A stretch of DNA of 64,000 nt from Bosea vestrisii (GTDB taxonomy: Bacteria; Pseudomonadota; Alphaproteobacteria; Rhizobiales; Beijerinckiaceae), in NCBI RefSeq assembly GCF_030144325.1, contig NZ_CP126307.1, positions 4,306,001-4,370,000 on the forward strand, given 5' to 3'. This document shows positions 26,557 to 35,375 of this stretch, piece by piece; within the stretch, counting starts at the first letter, position 1, and the number at the start of each line of letters is the position of its first letter. The notes below the pieces were generated by a model. That model ran no database searches. It was not told the origin of the DNA and saw only the letters and a program-made list of their open reading frames with translations. The position numbers and the translations under genes were made by a program.

Positions 26557-27513
26557 ATGTCTCTGATTTCGCTCGCCCGTCGTGGCCGTGCAATCGCCCT
26601 TATCACCGGCGCGCTTCTGCTGGTGCCGATCATCGCCGAGGCCGCTCCAGGCGGCCGCAGCTTCGGCAGCCGCGGTTCGCGCACCCAGTCGCAGGTCGCT
26701 CCGACGCCGACTGCGCCCGGCTCCTCGTTCCAGCGTAGCCCGACGCAGGCGCCCGGCCCGACGGCCGCCGCTCCGGCTGCTGGCGCTGCCGCGCAGGCGG
26801 CGCGTCCGTCCATGGCACGCAGCCTGATGATGGGTGTTGCCGGCGGTCTGCTCGGTGCCGGCCTGTTCGGTCTGCTCTCGGGCGCCGGCTTCGGCGGTCT
26901 TGCCGGCATGCTCGGCCTGCTTTTCCAGGTCGCTCTGATCGGTGGCCTGATCTGGCTGGCGCTGCGCCTGTTCCGCCGCCGCAGCGAGCCGCAGCTCGCC
27001 AGCGCCGGCGCACCGCTCGGCCGTCAGGCCTATCAGCCGACTGCTCCGGCGATGGCCGGCGGTCTCGGCGGTGGCGCTGCCGCAGCAGCGGTGGCCAAGC
27101 CGGTCGAGTTCGAGCTGGTCGGTGCCGATTACGGCAGCTTCGAGCGCCTGCTGACCGAGGTGCAGTCGTCCATCTCCGACGAGAATGTCGCCCGCTTGCG
27201 CCAGATCGCAACGCCGGAAATCTCCGGTGCGTTGGAGGAAGAGTTCGCCGAGAATGCCCGCAAGGGCCTGATCGAGCGTGCCGCCGAGGTCAAGCTGCTG
27301 CAGGGCGACCTCGCCGAATCCTGGCGCGAAGACGGCTACGACTACGCCACCGTCGCGATGCGCTTCAGCCTGCTCACCGCCATGGTCGAGCGCAATGGCG
27401 GCAAGGTCGTCGAAGGCCATGCCACGATCCCGCGCGAGGTGATCGAGCACTGGACCTTCGTTCGTTCGCGCGGCGGCGAATGGAAGGTCGCGGCGATCCA
27501 GCCGATCGATTAG
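26557..27513 (+). CDS. Tim44-like domain membrane protein
   Basis: A 318-residue inner-membrane protein. A signal-like N-terminus (about residues 8-29) is followed by a low-complexity Ser/Pro/Ala segment with SFGSRGSRT. A glycine-rich membrane region (about 90-140, LLGAGLFGLLSGAGFGGLAG) and a C-terminal Tim44-like domain from about 185 (YGSFERLLTEVQ to GGEWKVAAIQPID) complete it. Bacterial relatives (TimA) are proposed to be related to mitochondrial Tim44, but their function is not settled. GGGAGGA precedes the ATG and a terminator follows. Confidence 0.87.
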   Translation: MSLISLARRGRAIALITGALLLVPIIAEAAPGGRSFGSRGSRTQSQVAPTPTAPGSSFQRSPTQAPGPTAAAPAAGAAAQAARPSMARSLMMGVAGGLLGAGLFGLLSGAGFGGLAGMLGLLFQVALIGGLIWLALRLFRRRSEPQLASAGAPLGRQAYQPTAPAMAGGLGGGAAAAAVAKPVEFELVGADYGSFERLLTEVQSSISDENVARLRQIATPEISGALEEEFAENARKGLIERAAEVKLLQGDLAESWREDGYDYATVAMRFSLLTAMVERNGGKVVEGHATIPREVIEHWTFVRSRGGEWKVAAIQPID

Positions 27514-27538
27514 GCCGGCGACCACACCCGAAATCTGC

Positions 27539-27567
27539 ACGGCCGGGCTTTGCCCGGCCGTTTTTTC
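27539..27567 (+). terminator. Rho-independent terminator after the Tim44-domain gene
   Basis: A 10-bp perfect stem, ACGGCCGGGC with GCCCGGCCGT, closes a TTT loop and is followed by a run of T. It lies 25 bp after the stop. Confidence 0.92.
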
Positions 27568-27651
27568 GTTTCGGCTGGCCATGAAGCGGCTTATAGGCAT
27601 TGCCGGCGTCGGCAATCGGCGCCTGCCTTGGCTGTCTTGGAGCGTTTCACC

Positions 27652-28467
27652 ATGAGCGACATGCGTCTCGTCGTCGTCGGCGCCGCCGGCCGGATGGGCC
27701 GCTCGCTGGTCAAAGCGATCCATGACACGCCCGGCTGCGTGCTCTCCGCTGCGATCGAACGGCCGGGCTCTCCGGTACTCGGCCAGGACGCCGCCGTGCT
27801 CGCTGGGCTGCCCGCCAGCGGGGTCACGGTCAGCGATGACGCACTCGCCGCCTTCGTCGAGGCCGAGGGCGTGCTCGATTTCACCACCCCCGATGCCACC
27901 GTCGCCTTCGCCGGTCTCGCCGCCCAGGCCCGTATCGTCCATGTCGCCGGCACCACCGGCATGGAGCCGCAGCATCTGGCCAAGCTCGAGGCGGCGGCGC
28001 GCCATGCCGCCATCATCCGCTCCGGCAATATGAGCCTCGGCGTCAATCTGCTGGCGGCGCTGGTGCGCAAGGTCGCGGCGACGCTCGGCACCGACTGGGA
28101 CATCGAGATCGTCGAGATGCATCACCGCATGAAGGTCGACGCGCCCTCGGGCACCGCCGTCCTGCTTGGCGAGGCGGCGGCGCGGGGGCGTGCCGTCGAT
28201 CTCGCCGAGTCCCGGGTCGCGGTCCGCGATGGCCAGGTCGGCGCGCGTCTGCCCGGCACGATCGGCTTTGCCGCGCTGCGCGGCGGCACCGTGGTCGGCG
28301 ACCACAAGGTGATCTTCGCCGGCGCCGGCGAGCGGCTCGAGCTCGCCCATGTCGCCGAGGATCGCAGCCTGTTCGCGCAGGGCGCGGTCAAGGCGGCGCT
28401 CTGGGGCCGCGGCCGCAAGCCCGGCCTCTATTCGATGGCCGACGTGCTCGGCCTCGACAAGTTCTGA
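27652..28467 (+). CDS. dapB: 4-hydroxy-tetrahydrodipicolinate reductase
   Basis: A cytoplasmic enzyme (271 residues) that reduces hydroxy-tetrahydrodipicolinate with NAD(P)H in lysine and diaminopimelate synthesis. The nucleotide motif VVGAAGRMGRS is at residues 8-18. The catalytic histidine and lysine lie in EIVEMHHRMKVDAPSGTA (about 160). The C-terminal signature GLYSMADVLGLDKF is intact. The ATG 27652 was chosen over an upstream start that would read through the terminator. alkB follows 8 bp later. dapE, for a later step, lies at 43.8 kb in this window. Confidence 0.97.
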   Translation: MSDMRLVVVGAAGRMGRSLVKAIHDTPGCVLSAAIERPGSPVLGQDAAVLAGLPASGVTVSDDALAAFVEAEGVLDFTTPDATVAFAGLAAQARIVHVAGTTGMEPQHLAKLEAAARHAAIIRSGNMSLGVNLLAALVRKVAATLGTDWDIEIVEMHHRMKVDAPSGTAVLLGEAAARGRAVDLAESRVAVRDGQVGARLPGTIGFAALRGGTVVGDHKVIFAGAGERLELAHVAEDRSLFAQGAVKAALWGRGRKPGLYSMADVLGLDKF

Positions 28468-28475
28468 GCGCTGCG

Positions 28476-29099
28476 ATGACGGTGCTTCCCGTCGCGCCTG
28501 GGGTGACACACTGGCCGGGCTATCTCGATCCTGCCGAGCAGGCGGCACTGGTTGCAGAGTTGCGCGAGGCGGCGCGGCGGGCACCGTTCTATATGCCGCG
28601 CATGCCGAAGACCGGAAAGCCGTTCTCCGTCAAAATGACCAATTGCGGCGCGCTGGGCTGGGTCTCCGACGAGCGCGGCTATCGCTACCAGCCGCTTCAC
28701 CCCGAGACCGGCGCACCCTGGCCGCCGATCCCGGCTCGGTTGCTGCGTGCCTGGGAGGAGCTCGCGGGCTATCCGCATCCGCCTGAGGCCTGCCTCGTCA
28801 ATTTCTACGAACCGACCGCGAAGATGGGCCTGCATCAGGATCGCGACGAGCAGGATTTCGATGCACCGGTGCTCTCGCTCTCGCTTGGCGACACCGCCAT
28901 CTTCCGCATCGGCGGCACCAGTCGGGGCGGCAAGACGATCTCACTGAAGCTGGCCTCGGGCGATGCGCTCGCCTTCGGCGGCGAGGCGCGTCTCGCTTTT
29001 CACGGCATCGATCGCATCCTCGCGGGATCGTCGAGCCTGCTGCCACAAGCGGGCCGGATCAACTTGACCTTGCGGCGGGTGACGAAGCCGTCAGCCTGA
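28476..29099 (+). CDS. alkB: AlkB-type 2-oxoglutarate/Fe(II) dioxygenase
   Basis: A 207-residue DNA/RNA alkylation-repair dioxygenase that oxidatively removes methyl groups from bases such as 1-methyladenine. The iron ligands are seen in LHQDRDE (His and Asp) and in FHGIDRI, and the 2-oxoglutarate-binding arginines in RINLTLRR. ACLVNFYEPTAKMG is a conserved AlkB segment. It lies 8 bp after dapB and overlaps the convergent TRIC-type gene by nine bases. Confidence 0.93.
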   Translation: MTVLPVAPGVTHWPGYLDPAEQAALVAELREAARRAPFYMPRMPKTGKPFSVKMTNCGALGWVSDERGYRYQPLHPETGAPWPPIPARLLRAWEELAGYPHPPEACLVNFYEPTAKMGLHQDRDEQDFDAPVLSLSLGDTAIFRIGGTSRGGKTISLKLASGDALAFGGEARLAFHGIDRILAGSSSLLPQAGRINLTLRRVTKPSA

Positions 29100-29723
29100 C
29101 GGAGGTGGTGTGTCGTCGCCCGGCAGCTTCGGGAACGACCAGCCGAACAGGAGCGAGCCGGCGCGCAGGCCAAAGCCCGCGGCGAGCCCGCCCAGCATGA
29201 CGAGCCTCGCGTCCAGCCCCATTTGCGCGAGGCCGACTGTCGCGCCGGCCCCGGCAGCGGCTGCGGTAACGTAGAAGTCGCGGCTCCACAGCACCATCGG
29301 CCGGTCGCCGGCAAGGATATCGCGAATGATACCGCCAAAGGTCGCGGTCATCGCGCCGAAGGCGATCGCTGAGGCGATGGGAACGCCCGATGCTAGCCCC
29401 TTCTGCGCCCCGACCACGGCAAAGAGCGCGAGCCCCGCCGCGTCGGCCCAGATCAGCAGGCGCTTGGCACCCCAGCCGTCGAGCGTGCCTGGCTTGCAAT
29501 AGGCGATGGTCCAAGCCGTCAGGGCGACGGCCGTGCACAGCATCACGTCGGACGGCGCCTCGATCCAAAAGACGCGCCGGTCGAGCAGGAGATCGCGCAA
29601 GCTACCGCCACCGACGCCGGTGACGGTAGCGAGCAGGATGAAGCCGAACGGGTCCATCCGCTTGCGGGCGGCGACGAGCGCCCCGGTCAGGGCGAAGACG
29701 ACGACGCCCGCGGCTTCGAGCAC
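29091..29723 (-). CDS. Trimeric intracellular cation (TRIC/UPF0126) channel family protein
   Basis: A 210-residue integral membrane protein with about seven helices arranged as two repeats. Each repeat carries a glycine-rich motif, the first in VGGGSLRDLLLDRRVFW and the second in TFGGIIRDILAGDRPM. Bacterial TRIC homologues conduct monovalent cations. It ends three bases before grpE, which is upstream on the same strand, so the two may share a transcript. Confidence 0.88.
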   Translation of the reverse strand: MLEAAGVVVFALTGALVAARKRMDPFGFILLATVTGVGGGSLRDLLLDRRVFWIEAPSDVMLCTAVALTAWTIAYCKPGTLDGWGAKRLLIWADAAGLALFAVVGAQKGLASGVPIASAIAFGAMTATFGGIIRDILAGDRPMVLWSRDFYVTAAAAGAGATVGLAQMGLDARLVMLGGLAAGFGLRAGSLLFGWSFPKLPGDDTPPPSG

Positions 29724-29726
29724 CTG

Positions 29727-30377
29727 TCAGTTCGCAGGCTTGTCGCCGGCATCCGCGGCCGGGTTGCCCGAGCCGTTGGCGGCAGGCTTGGGGGCGCCGG
29801 CCGAGACGCCGACCAGCGCCGGGCGCAGCACCCGTTCGCCGATCTTGTAGCCGGTCTGCACCACCTTCGAGACGAGGCCCTTGGCGATCGCGGCATCGGG
29901 CGCCTCGAACATGGCCTGATGCAGGTTCGGGTCGAACTTCTCGCCATGCGGATCGATCTTGCGCACGCCATGGCGTTCCAACGTCTTCAGGAGCTCGCGC
30001 TCGGTCAGCTCGACGCCCTCGACCACAGCGCTCAGCGTAGTATCGGCAGAAGCGCGGGCCGCCTCCGGCACGCTTTCGAGCGCGCGGCGCAGATTGTCGG
30101 CCGAGCCGAGCAGGTCGCGGGCGAAGCTGGTCACCGCATAAGCCTTGGCGTCGGCGATCTCGCGCTCGGTACGCCGGCGCAGGTTCTCCATCTCGGCGAG
30201 GGTGCGAAGCAGCTTGTCCTTGAAGTCGTCGCGCTCGGCCTCGGCCGTGGCGAGCGGGTCGGGCGTCTGCGGCTCGACCGCCTGAGTCTCTGCCGTGTCC
30301 TGGCTCTCGGTTTCCGGCTTCGGATCGTCTTTCGCAGGGTTCTGCGTCATTCCATCATCCCAATCGTTGATCGTCAT
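29727..30377 (-). CDS. grpE: Nucleotide exchange factor GrpE
   Basis: A 216-residue cochaperone that releases ADP from DnaK. The acidic N-terminus, the long helix DFKDKLLRTLAEMENLRRRTEREI (coiled coil, about residues 50-75) and the beta domain with HGVRKIDPHGEKFDPNLHQAMFE are standard. The usual neighbour hrcA is not upstream; glnD is, on the same strand. The start may be ATG 30377 or the in-frame ATG at 30350, which follows GGGATGATGGA. Confidence 0.95.
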   Translation of the reverse strand: MTINDWDDGMTQNPAKDDPKPETESQDTAETQAVEPQTPDPLATAEAERDDFKDKLLRTLAEMENLRRRTEREIADAKAYAVTSFARDLLGSADNLRRALESVPEAARASADTTLSAVVEGVELTERELLKTLERHGVRKIDPHGEKFDPNLHQAMFEAPDAAIAKGLVSKVVQTGYKIGERVLRPALVGVSAGAPKPAANGSGNPAADAGDKPAN

Positions 30378-30445
30378 GGATCATTGCGGCGTGACCTCGA
30401 GGCACACCGGCTTCGTCGCCGATATCGGGCTTCGGCCGGGCGAAA

Positions 30446-33256
30446 TCAAGCGCGGGCCATGGCCTTGGCCTTGGTGGCGGCCGGCTTGTCGGGCTCCTGG
30501 GTGAATACAGCGAGTAGCGCCTGGCGGATCAGCAGCTGGCGGCCAGTCGAGGTAATCTTCGCTCCCGTGAGGTCGGTGACGTAGAAGACGTCGACCGCCT
30601 TCTCGCCGAAGGTCGCGATATGGGCCGAGGCGATGTTGAGATTAAGCTTCCCGATCGCAGTGGTGAGATCGTAGAGCAGGCCGGGGCGATCGAGGCCGGA
30701 GACCTCCAGCACCGTGTGCCGCGACGACAAGACATTGTCGATGATCACCTCGGGCGCGACCTGGAAGGTTCCGCCGCGCGGCGGCGGGGCGCGCCGTTGG
30801 GCGACGAGGTCGGCGATCTTGATCTCGCCCTTCAGCGCGCGCTCGATCGCGGCCGCGATCCGCTCGGCCCGGCGCAGTTCGTCGTCGTCGCGCTCGAAGG
30901 CGCGCGAGACGAAGATCGTGTCGAGCACCAAGCCGTCCGTGGTGGTGAAGATCTGCGCGTCGACGATGTTGCCGCCGGCCGCCGCGCAGGCGCCGGTGAC
31001 GATGGCGAGCAGGCGCGGATGGTCGGGCGCCAGCACGGTGAGTTCGGTCACACCGCGGAACTGGTCGGTCTCGACCCTTGTCGCGGTGGTACGGCCGGCG
31101 ATCTCGGCCTCGCGCAGGAAGCGGGCGTGCTGCTCCTGCCGCTCGGGTTCGACCTTGAGCCAGTAGGCCGGATAGTGCCGGGTGAGATAGGCGGCCCGCT
31201 CATCCTCCGCCCAGTCCGCCAGATGCGCTTCCAGCGCCTCCTGCTTGCGCTCGACCCTGGCTTTGCGCTCGATGCCGGAATGGCCGCCGGCGAGCACGAC
31301 CTCGGTCTCGTAATAGAGCGTGCGCAGCAGCTGGCCCTTCCAACCGTTCCAGACGCCGGGGCCGACCGCTTTGATGTCGGCGACGGTCAGCACCAGCAGT
31401 AGCTTCAGCCGCTCCAGGCTCTGCACGATCGCGGCGAAGCTCTCGATCGTCTTGGGGTCGCCGAGATCGCGGCTCTGGGCGACGGTCGACATCACCAGAT
31501 GGTTCTCGATCAGCCAGACCACCGTCTCGGTCTGGGCGTCGGTGAGGCCGAGCCGCGGGCAGAGCTTGCGGGCGATACGGGCGCCGGCGACCGAATGATC
31601 CTCCGGCCGGCCCTTGGCGATGTCGTGCAGGAAGAGCGCGACATAAAGCGCGCGCCGGTTGGTGATCGTCGCGAAGATCGAGTTCGCCAGCGGGTGTTCG
31701 GCTTCGAGCGCGCCGGCATCGACCTCGGCGAGGATGCCGATCGAGCGGAGCAGGTGCTCGTCGACCGTGTAGTGATGATACATGTTGAACTGCATCATCG
31801 CGACGATGCGGCCGAAATCCGGGATGAAGCGGCCGAGCAGGCCGGACTCGTTCATCCGCCGCAGCACCGCCTCGGGCGAACGCCGCGCCGTCAGGATTTC
31901 CAGGAAGATGCGGTTGGCCTCGCGGTCTTGCCGTAATTGCGGCGTGACCAGCCGGAGCGACTGCGTCACCAGCCGGCTGGTGTCGGGGTGGATGGCGAGG
32001 TCGTCACGGCTGGCGATCTCGTAGAGCCGCAGCAGGTTGACCGGATCGCGCTTGAAGGCCTCGTCGTCGACCACGGCGAGGCGCTGGCCCCGCAATGTGA
32101 AGTCGGGATGGCCGAGCGCGCGCACGCGCCGGCGCTTGGTGAAGGTGCCGATCAGGCTGGTCAGGCTGGCGCGCGGCTTCTGCTGGCGCGCCTCCAGCGC
32201 CGCGCAGACGATCGCAGTGAGGTCGCCGACATCCTTGGCGACAAGGAAATAGGCCTTCATGAAGCGCTCGACCGGCGCCTGGCCGCTGCGGCCGGCATAG
32301 CCGATCGCCGCCGCGACCTGGCGCTGCAGGTCGAAGGAGAGCCGCTCCTCGGCCCGCCCGGTGATGAAGTGCATCCAGCAGCGCACCCGCCAGAGGAACT
32401 CCTCCGAGCGCTGGAACATCGCGAACTCGCGCGCATCGAACAGCCCGGCCTCGACCAACTCGGCGGAATCGTCGACGCGGTAGGAGTACTTGGCGATCCA
32501 GAACAGCGTGTTGAGGTCGCGCAGGCCGCCCTTGCCGTCCTTGACGTTGGGTTCGACCAGATAGCGCGACGAGCCGGCGCGGGCGACGCGGGTCTCGCGC
32601 TCGGCGAGCTTGGCTTCGGTGAAGGCGGCGGCCGTGCCCTCGGCGATCTCGGCGCCGTAGCGCCGTACGAGGTCGGCAAACAGCGCCGCATCGCCGCAGA
32701 TCAGCCGCGCTTCCAGGAGCGCGGTGCGGATCGTCATGTCGGCCCGGCCCTCGCGGATGCAATCGTCGACCGAGCGCACCGAGTGCCCGACCTTCAGCTT
32801 CAGATCCCAGAGCGGGTAGAGCATGGCCTCGACCACGCTCTCGCCCCAGGCGGTCTGCTTGTCGGGGAAGAGGAAGAGCAGGTCGACATCCGAACCCGGC
32901 GCCAGCGTGCCGCGGCCATAGCCGCCGACGGCGACGACGGCGATGCGCTCGCCGGCGGACGGGTTCTCGACCGGATAGAAATGCCGCGTCGCCCCCGCAT
33001 GCAGGCTGGCGACGACGCTGTCCATCACGCCGGACAGCCGCTTGGCGCAGGACAGACCGTTGCGGGTGCGCGCCAGGATTTCCCGGGCGGATTGGCGCCC
33101 TTCCTCGAGATTGTCGCGCAGGGCATCGACCAGGGCGCTGCGCAAGCTGTCGCGATCACCCTGGGCGAACTGCCGCGCCAATTTGCCGACCGCGGTGGTG
33201 GGATTCTCGATGAACTCGGCGAGGCGGGGCGCTGGCTTGTCGGGAGAGGGCGGCAC
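30446..33256 (-). CDS. glnD: Bifunctional [protein-PII] uridylyltransferase/uridylyl-removing enzyme
   Basis: The nitrogen sensor that adds UMP to PII proteins when glutamine is low and removes it when glutamine is high. The nucleotidyltransferase site is GGYGRGTLAPGSDVDLLFLF (about residues 100-120). The HD hydrolase appears as VALFLHDIAKGRPEDHS (about 500), and two C-terminal ACT domains (LTVLAPDHPRLLA and LEVSGLDRPGLLYDLT) bind glutamine. The open frame extends to GTG 33322; GTG 33256 is preferred because GAAGAG lies nine bases upstream and the extra residues are arginine-rich. The length of about 936 residues is normal. Confidence 0.93.
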   Translation of the reverse strand: MPPSPDKPAPRLAEFIENPTTAVGKLARQFAQGDRDSLRSALVDALRDNLEEGRQSAREILARTRNGLSCAKRLSGVMDSVVASLHAGATRHFYPVENPSAGERIAVVAVGGYGRGTLAPGSDVDLLFLFPDKQTAWGESVVEAMLYPLWDLKLKVGHSVRSVDDCIREGRADMTIRTALLEARLICGDAALFADLVRRYGAEIAEGTAAAFTEAKLAERETRVARAGSSRYLVEPNVKDGKGGLRDLNTLFWIAKYSYRVDDSAELVEAGLFDAREFAMFQRSEEFLWRVRCWMHFITGRAEERLSFDLQRQVAAAIGYAGRSGQAPVERFMKAYFLVAKDVGDLTAIVCAALEARQQKPRASLTSLIGTFTKRRRVRALGHPDFTLRGQRLAVVDDEAFKRDPVNLLRLYEIASRDDLAIHPDTSRLVTQSLRLVTPQLRQDREANRIFLEILTARRSPEAVLRRMNESGLLGRFIPDFGRIVAMMQFNMYHHYTVDEHLLRSIGILAEVDAGALEAEHPLANSIFATITNRRALYVALFLHDIAKGRPEDHSVAGARIARKLCPRLGLTDAQTETVVWLIENHLVMSTVAQSRDLGDPKTIESFAAIVQSLERLKLLLVLTVADIKAVGPGVWNGWKGQLLRTLYYETEVVLAGGHSGIERKARVERKQEALEAHLADWAEDERAAYLTRHYPAYWLKVEPERQEQHARFLREAEIAGRTTATRVETDQFRGVTELTVLAPDHPRLLAIVTGACAAAGGNIVDAQIFTTTDGLVLDTIFVSRAFERDDDELRRAERIAAAIERALKGEIKIADLVAQRRAPPPRGGTFQVAPEVIIDNVLSSRHTVLEVSGLDRPGLLYDLTTAIGKLNLNIASAHIATFGEKAVDVFYVTDLTGAKITSTGRQLLIRQALLAVFTQEPDKPAATKAKAMARA

Positions 33257-33388
33257 TGAACGAGGCTCTTCGGGCTTTCGGCAGAAGCGGCGGCCAGCGA
33301 TTCCTAGCACGAATGCGGCCACGCGCGGAGTTCTAATTCAACATGAACAGATGTGAAAATATCGATCTCACATCGACGGCCGTCTTGT

Positions 33389-33417
33389 TTGACAAACAGA
33401 ACGTACGCACCTAAAAA
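33389..33417 (+). promoter_or_regulatory. Sigma70-type promoter before SAM-II riboswitch 1
   Basis: A -35 box TTGACA (33389-33394), a 17-bp spacer and a -10 region TAAAAA (33412-33417) place transcription start near 33424, just where the riboswitch begins. Confidence 0.65.
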
Positions 33418-33424
33418 TCGGACA

Positions 33425-33482
33425 CGCGCCGATTTGAGCCAGCAGCTTGCGGGCGCGAAACAAGTGCAGCTAAAGCGGGGGC
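33425..33482 (+). promoter_or_regulatory. SAM-II (metA-type) riboswitch 1
   Basis: The class is recognised from stem P1 (CGCGCC 33425-33430 with GGCGCG 33452-33457), the loop GATTTGAGCC, the CAGCTTGC segment and the 3' pseudoknot strand TGCAGCTAAAGC. These match the known metX SAM-II RNA part by part. SAM-II aptamers bind S-adenosylmethionine and usually block translation of methionine-synthesis genes. Here the aptamer begins at the predicted transcript start, with the importer start codon about 55 bases further on. Confidence 0.88.
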
Positions 33483-33536
33483 GCCGGAGGCCAGAACGCC
33501 TCCACCCCTTCGCGCAGAATCTTCGAAGGGGACGCC

Positions 33537-34511
33537 ATGCCGATCATCTCAGCTTTGACCCGCCGCGCCGCGCTCGCCGGCCTCGCCGCAGCCTCGCTCG
33601 CCTTCGGTAGCGCCATGGCGCAGGCGCCGAAGGAAATCCGCGTCGATTATGCGACCTACAATCCCGTCAGCCTGGTGCTGAAGGACCGCGGCATCCTCGA
33701 AAAGGCGCTCGAGGCCGATGGCATCAAGGTCCGCTGGGTGCTCTCGGCCGGTTCGAACAAGGCGCTCGAATTCCTCAATGCCGGCTCGCTCGATTTCGGC
33801 TCGACTGCCGGCGCGGCTGCGCTGATCGCCAAGATCAACGGCAACCCGATCAAGTCGATCTATGTCTATTCGCGCCCGGAGTGGACGGCTTTGGTCACCG
33901 GCGCCAAGACCGAGATCACCAAGGTCGCCGACCTCAAGGGCAAGCGCGTCGCCGTCACCCGTGGCACCGATCCGCACATCTTCCTGGTCCGCTCGCTCGC
34001 CGAGGCCGGGCTGACCGAGAAGGACGTCAAGCTCGTGCTGCTGCAGCACGCCGATGGGCGCCTCGCGCTCGAACGCGGCGACGTCGAGGCCTGGGCCGGG
34101 CTCGACCCGATGATGGCCGCCGCCGAGGTCGAGGCCGGCGCCAAGCTCTTCCATCGCAAGGCCGCCGACAACACCTGGGGCGTCCTCAATGTCCGCGAGG
34201 AGTTCGCCGAGAAGAACCCGGACCTCGTCCGCAAGGTGCTCAAGGCCTATGAGGAGGCGCGTGCCATTGCCCTCGCCAACCCGGCCGAGGTCAGGAAGGC
34301 TCTAGTCGAGGCGACCAAGCTTTCCGACGCGGTGATCGAGCGCCAGCTCACCCGCACCGAACTGACCCACAGCACGATCGGTCCGGCTCAAGCCGAGACG
34401 ATCCTCGCGGCGGGCCTGGCCCTGCAGCAGGCCGGCGTCCTGCCGGCCAATGCCGACGTCAAGGCGACGGTCGATGCCCTGATCGACAAGCGCTTTGCCG
34501 CGACCAACTGA
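33537..34511 (+). CDS. ABC substrate-binding protein (aliphatic sulfonate/nitrate type), SAM-II controlled
   Basis: A periplasmic receptor of 324 residues. A signal peptide (RRAALAGLAAASLAFGSAMA) is followed by the SsuA-like fold: GSNKALEFLNAGSLDFGSTA, VADLKGKRVAVTRGTDPHIF and a C-terminal helical part. Family members bind sulfonates, taurine or nitrate. The SAM-II riboswitch upstream points to a sulfur compound that feeds methionine or SAM synthesis, perhaps methionine itself or an organosulfur source. That specificity is inference. It is first of a binding protein-permease-ATPase operon. Confidence 0.9.
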   Translation: MPIISALTRRAALAGLAAASLAFGSAMAQAPKEIRVDYATYNPVSLVLKDRGILEKALEADGIKVRWVLSAGSNKALEFLNAGSLDFGSTAGAAALIAKINGNPIKSIYVYSRPEWTALVTGAKTEITKVADLKGKRVAVTRGTDPHIFLVRSLAEAGLTEKDVKLVLLQHADGRLALERGDVEAWAGLDPMMAAAEVEAGAKLFHRKAADNTWGVLNVREEFAEKNPDLVRKVLKAYEEARAIALANPAEVRKALVEATKLSDAVIERQLTRTELTHSTIGPAQAETILAAGLALQQAGVLPANADVKATVDALIDKRFAATN

Positions 34512-34531
34512 GCGGGCATGATCCCGTCGCA

Positions 34532-35365
34532 ATGAGTTCGATCGAGATCGCAGACGCCATCGACGAGAAGCCGGCCGCGCCTCCTGCGCGGCCGGCTTCT
34601 CGTGCCGGCTTGCGCCTCGCCGGCTTTCTTCTGCCCGTCGTCCTCGCGATCATCTGGGAAATCCTCGTCCGGGCCGGCCTCGCTAATGGCCGATTGATGC
34701 CGCCGCCCAGCGTGGTCGGCAAGACGCTCTGGCAACTCGCCGTCAGCGGTGAGCTCTGGACCCATGCGCTGGCGACGCTCTGGCGCGTCGCTGCCGGCTT
34801 CGGCATCGGCGCGGCCGTCGGCACCGCGCTCGGCGCCCTGACCGGTGCGCTGCCGCTGGCGCGCGGCCTGCTCGACCCGACCCTGCAGGCCCTGCGTGCC
34901 ATCCCCTCGATCGCCTGGGTGCCGCTCTTCATCCTCTGGTTCGGTATCTTCGAGGCCTCGAAAGTGGCGCTGATCGCGGTCGGTGTCTTCTTCCCGGTTT
35001 ATCTCGGCGTCGCCGCTGCGATCCTCTCGATCGACCGCAAGATCGTCGAGGTCGGCCGTGTCTTTCGCCTGAGCCGGCTCGCCATGGTCCGGCGCGTCCT
35101 GCTGCCTGCCATCCTGCCCGACTGGTTCACGGCACTCCGAGGCGGCCTCGGGCTCGGCTTCATGTTCGTCGTCGCGGCCGAGATCATGGGCGCCAGCGAG
35201 GGCCTCGGCTATCTCCTGGTCGACGGCCAGCAGCTCGGCCGGCCCGACACCATCATCGCCGCGATCATCGCCTTCGCCGTCCTCGGCAAGCTCGCCGACG
35301 GATTGCTGCTCGCCCTCACGCGCCCTTTCCTCGCCTGGCAGGACACCGCCAGGGACAGGCTCTGA
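34532..35365 (+). CDS. ABC transporter permease (SsuC type)
   Basis: A 277-residue inner-membrane permease. After a cytoplasmic N-terminus of about 25 residues rich in Ala, Pro and Arg come about six helices, with the coupling loop in VGRVFRLSRLAMVRRVLLPAILPDW. It lies 20 bp after the binding-protein gene and 10 bp before the ATPase gene. It forms the channel of the SAM-II-controlled importer. Confidence 0.9.
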   Translation: MSSIEIADAIDEKPAAPPARPASRAGLRLAGFLLPVVLAIIWEILVRAGLANGRLMPPPSVVGKTLWQLAVSGELWTHALATLWRVAAGFGIGAAVGTALGALTGALPLARGLLDPTLQALRAIPSIAWVPLFILWFGIFEASKVALIAVGVFFPVYLGVAAAILSIDRKIVEVGRVFRLSRLAMVRRVLLPAILPDWFTALRGGLGLGFMFVVAAEIMGASEGLGYLLVDGQQLGRPDTIIAAIIAFAVLGKLADGLLLALTRPFLAWQDTARDRL

Positions 35366-35375
35366 GGGGATCCCC

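Noticed and set aside
26389..28584. A very long minus-strand frame (over 800 codons when joined to the small secreted-protein gene) covering the Tim44-domain gene and dapB
   Set aside because: Only its last 106 codons (26068-26388) look like a protein. The rest is antisense to well-supported genes and is low in family-like sequence.
31937..33259. A 440-codon plus-strand frame opposite glnD
   Set aside because: It is a shadow of glnD: Gln/Asp/Arg-rich composition, no start signal, no domain.
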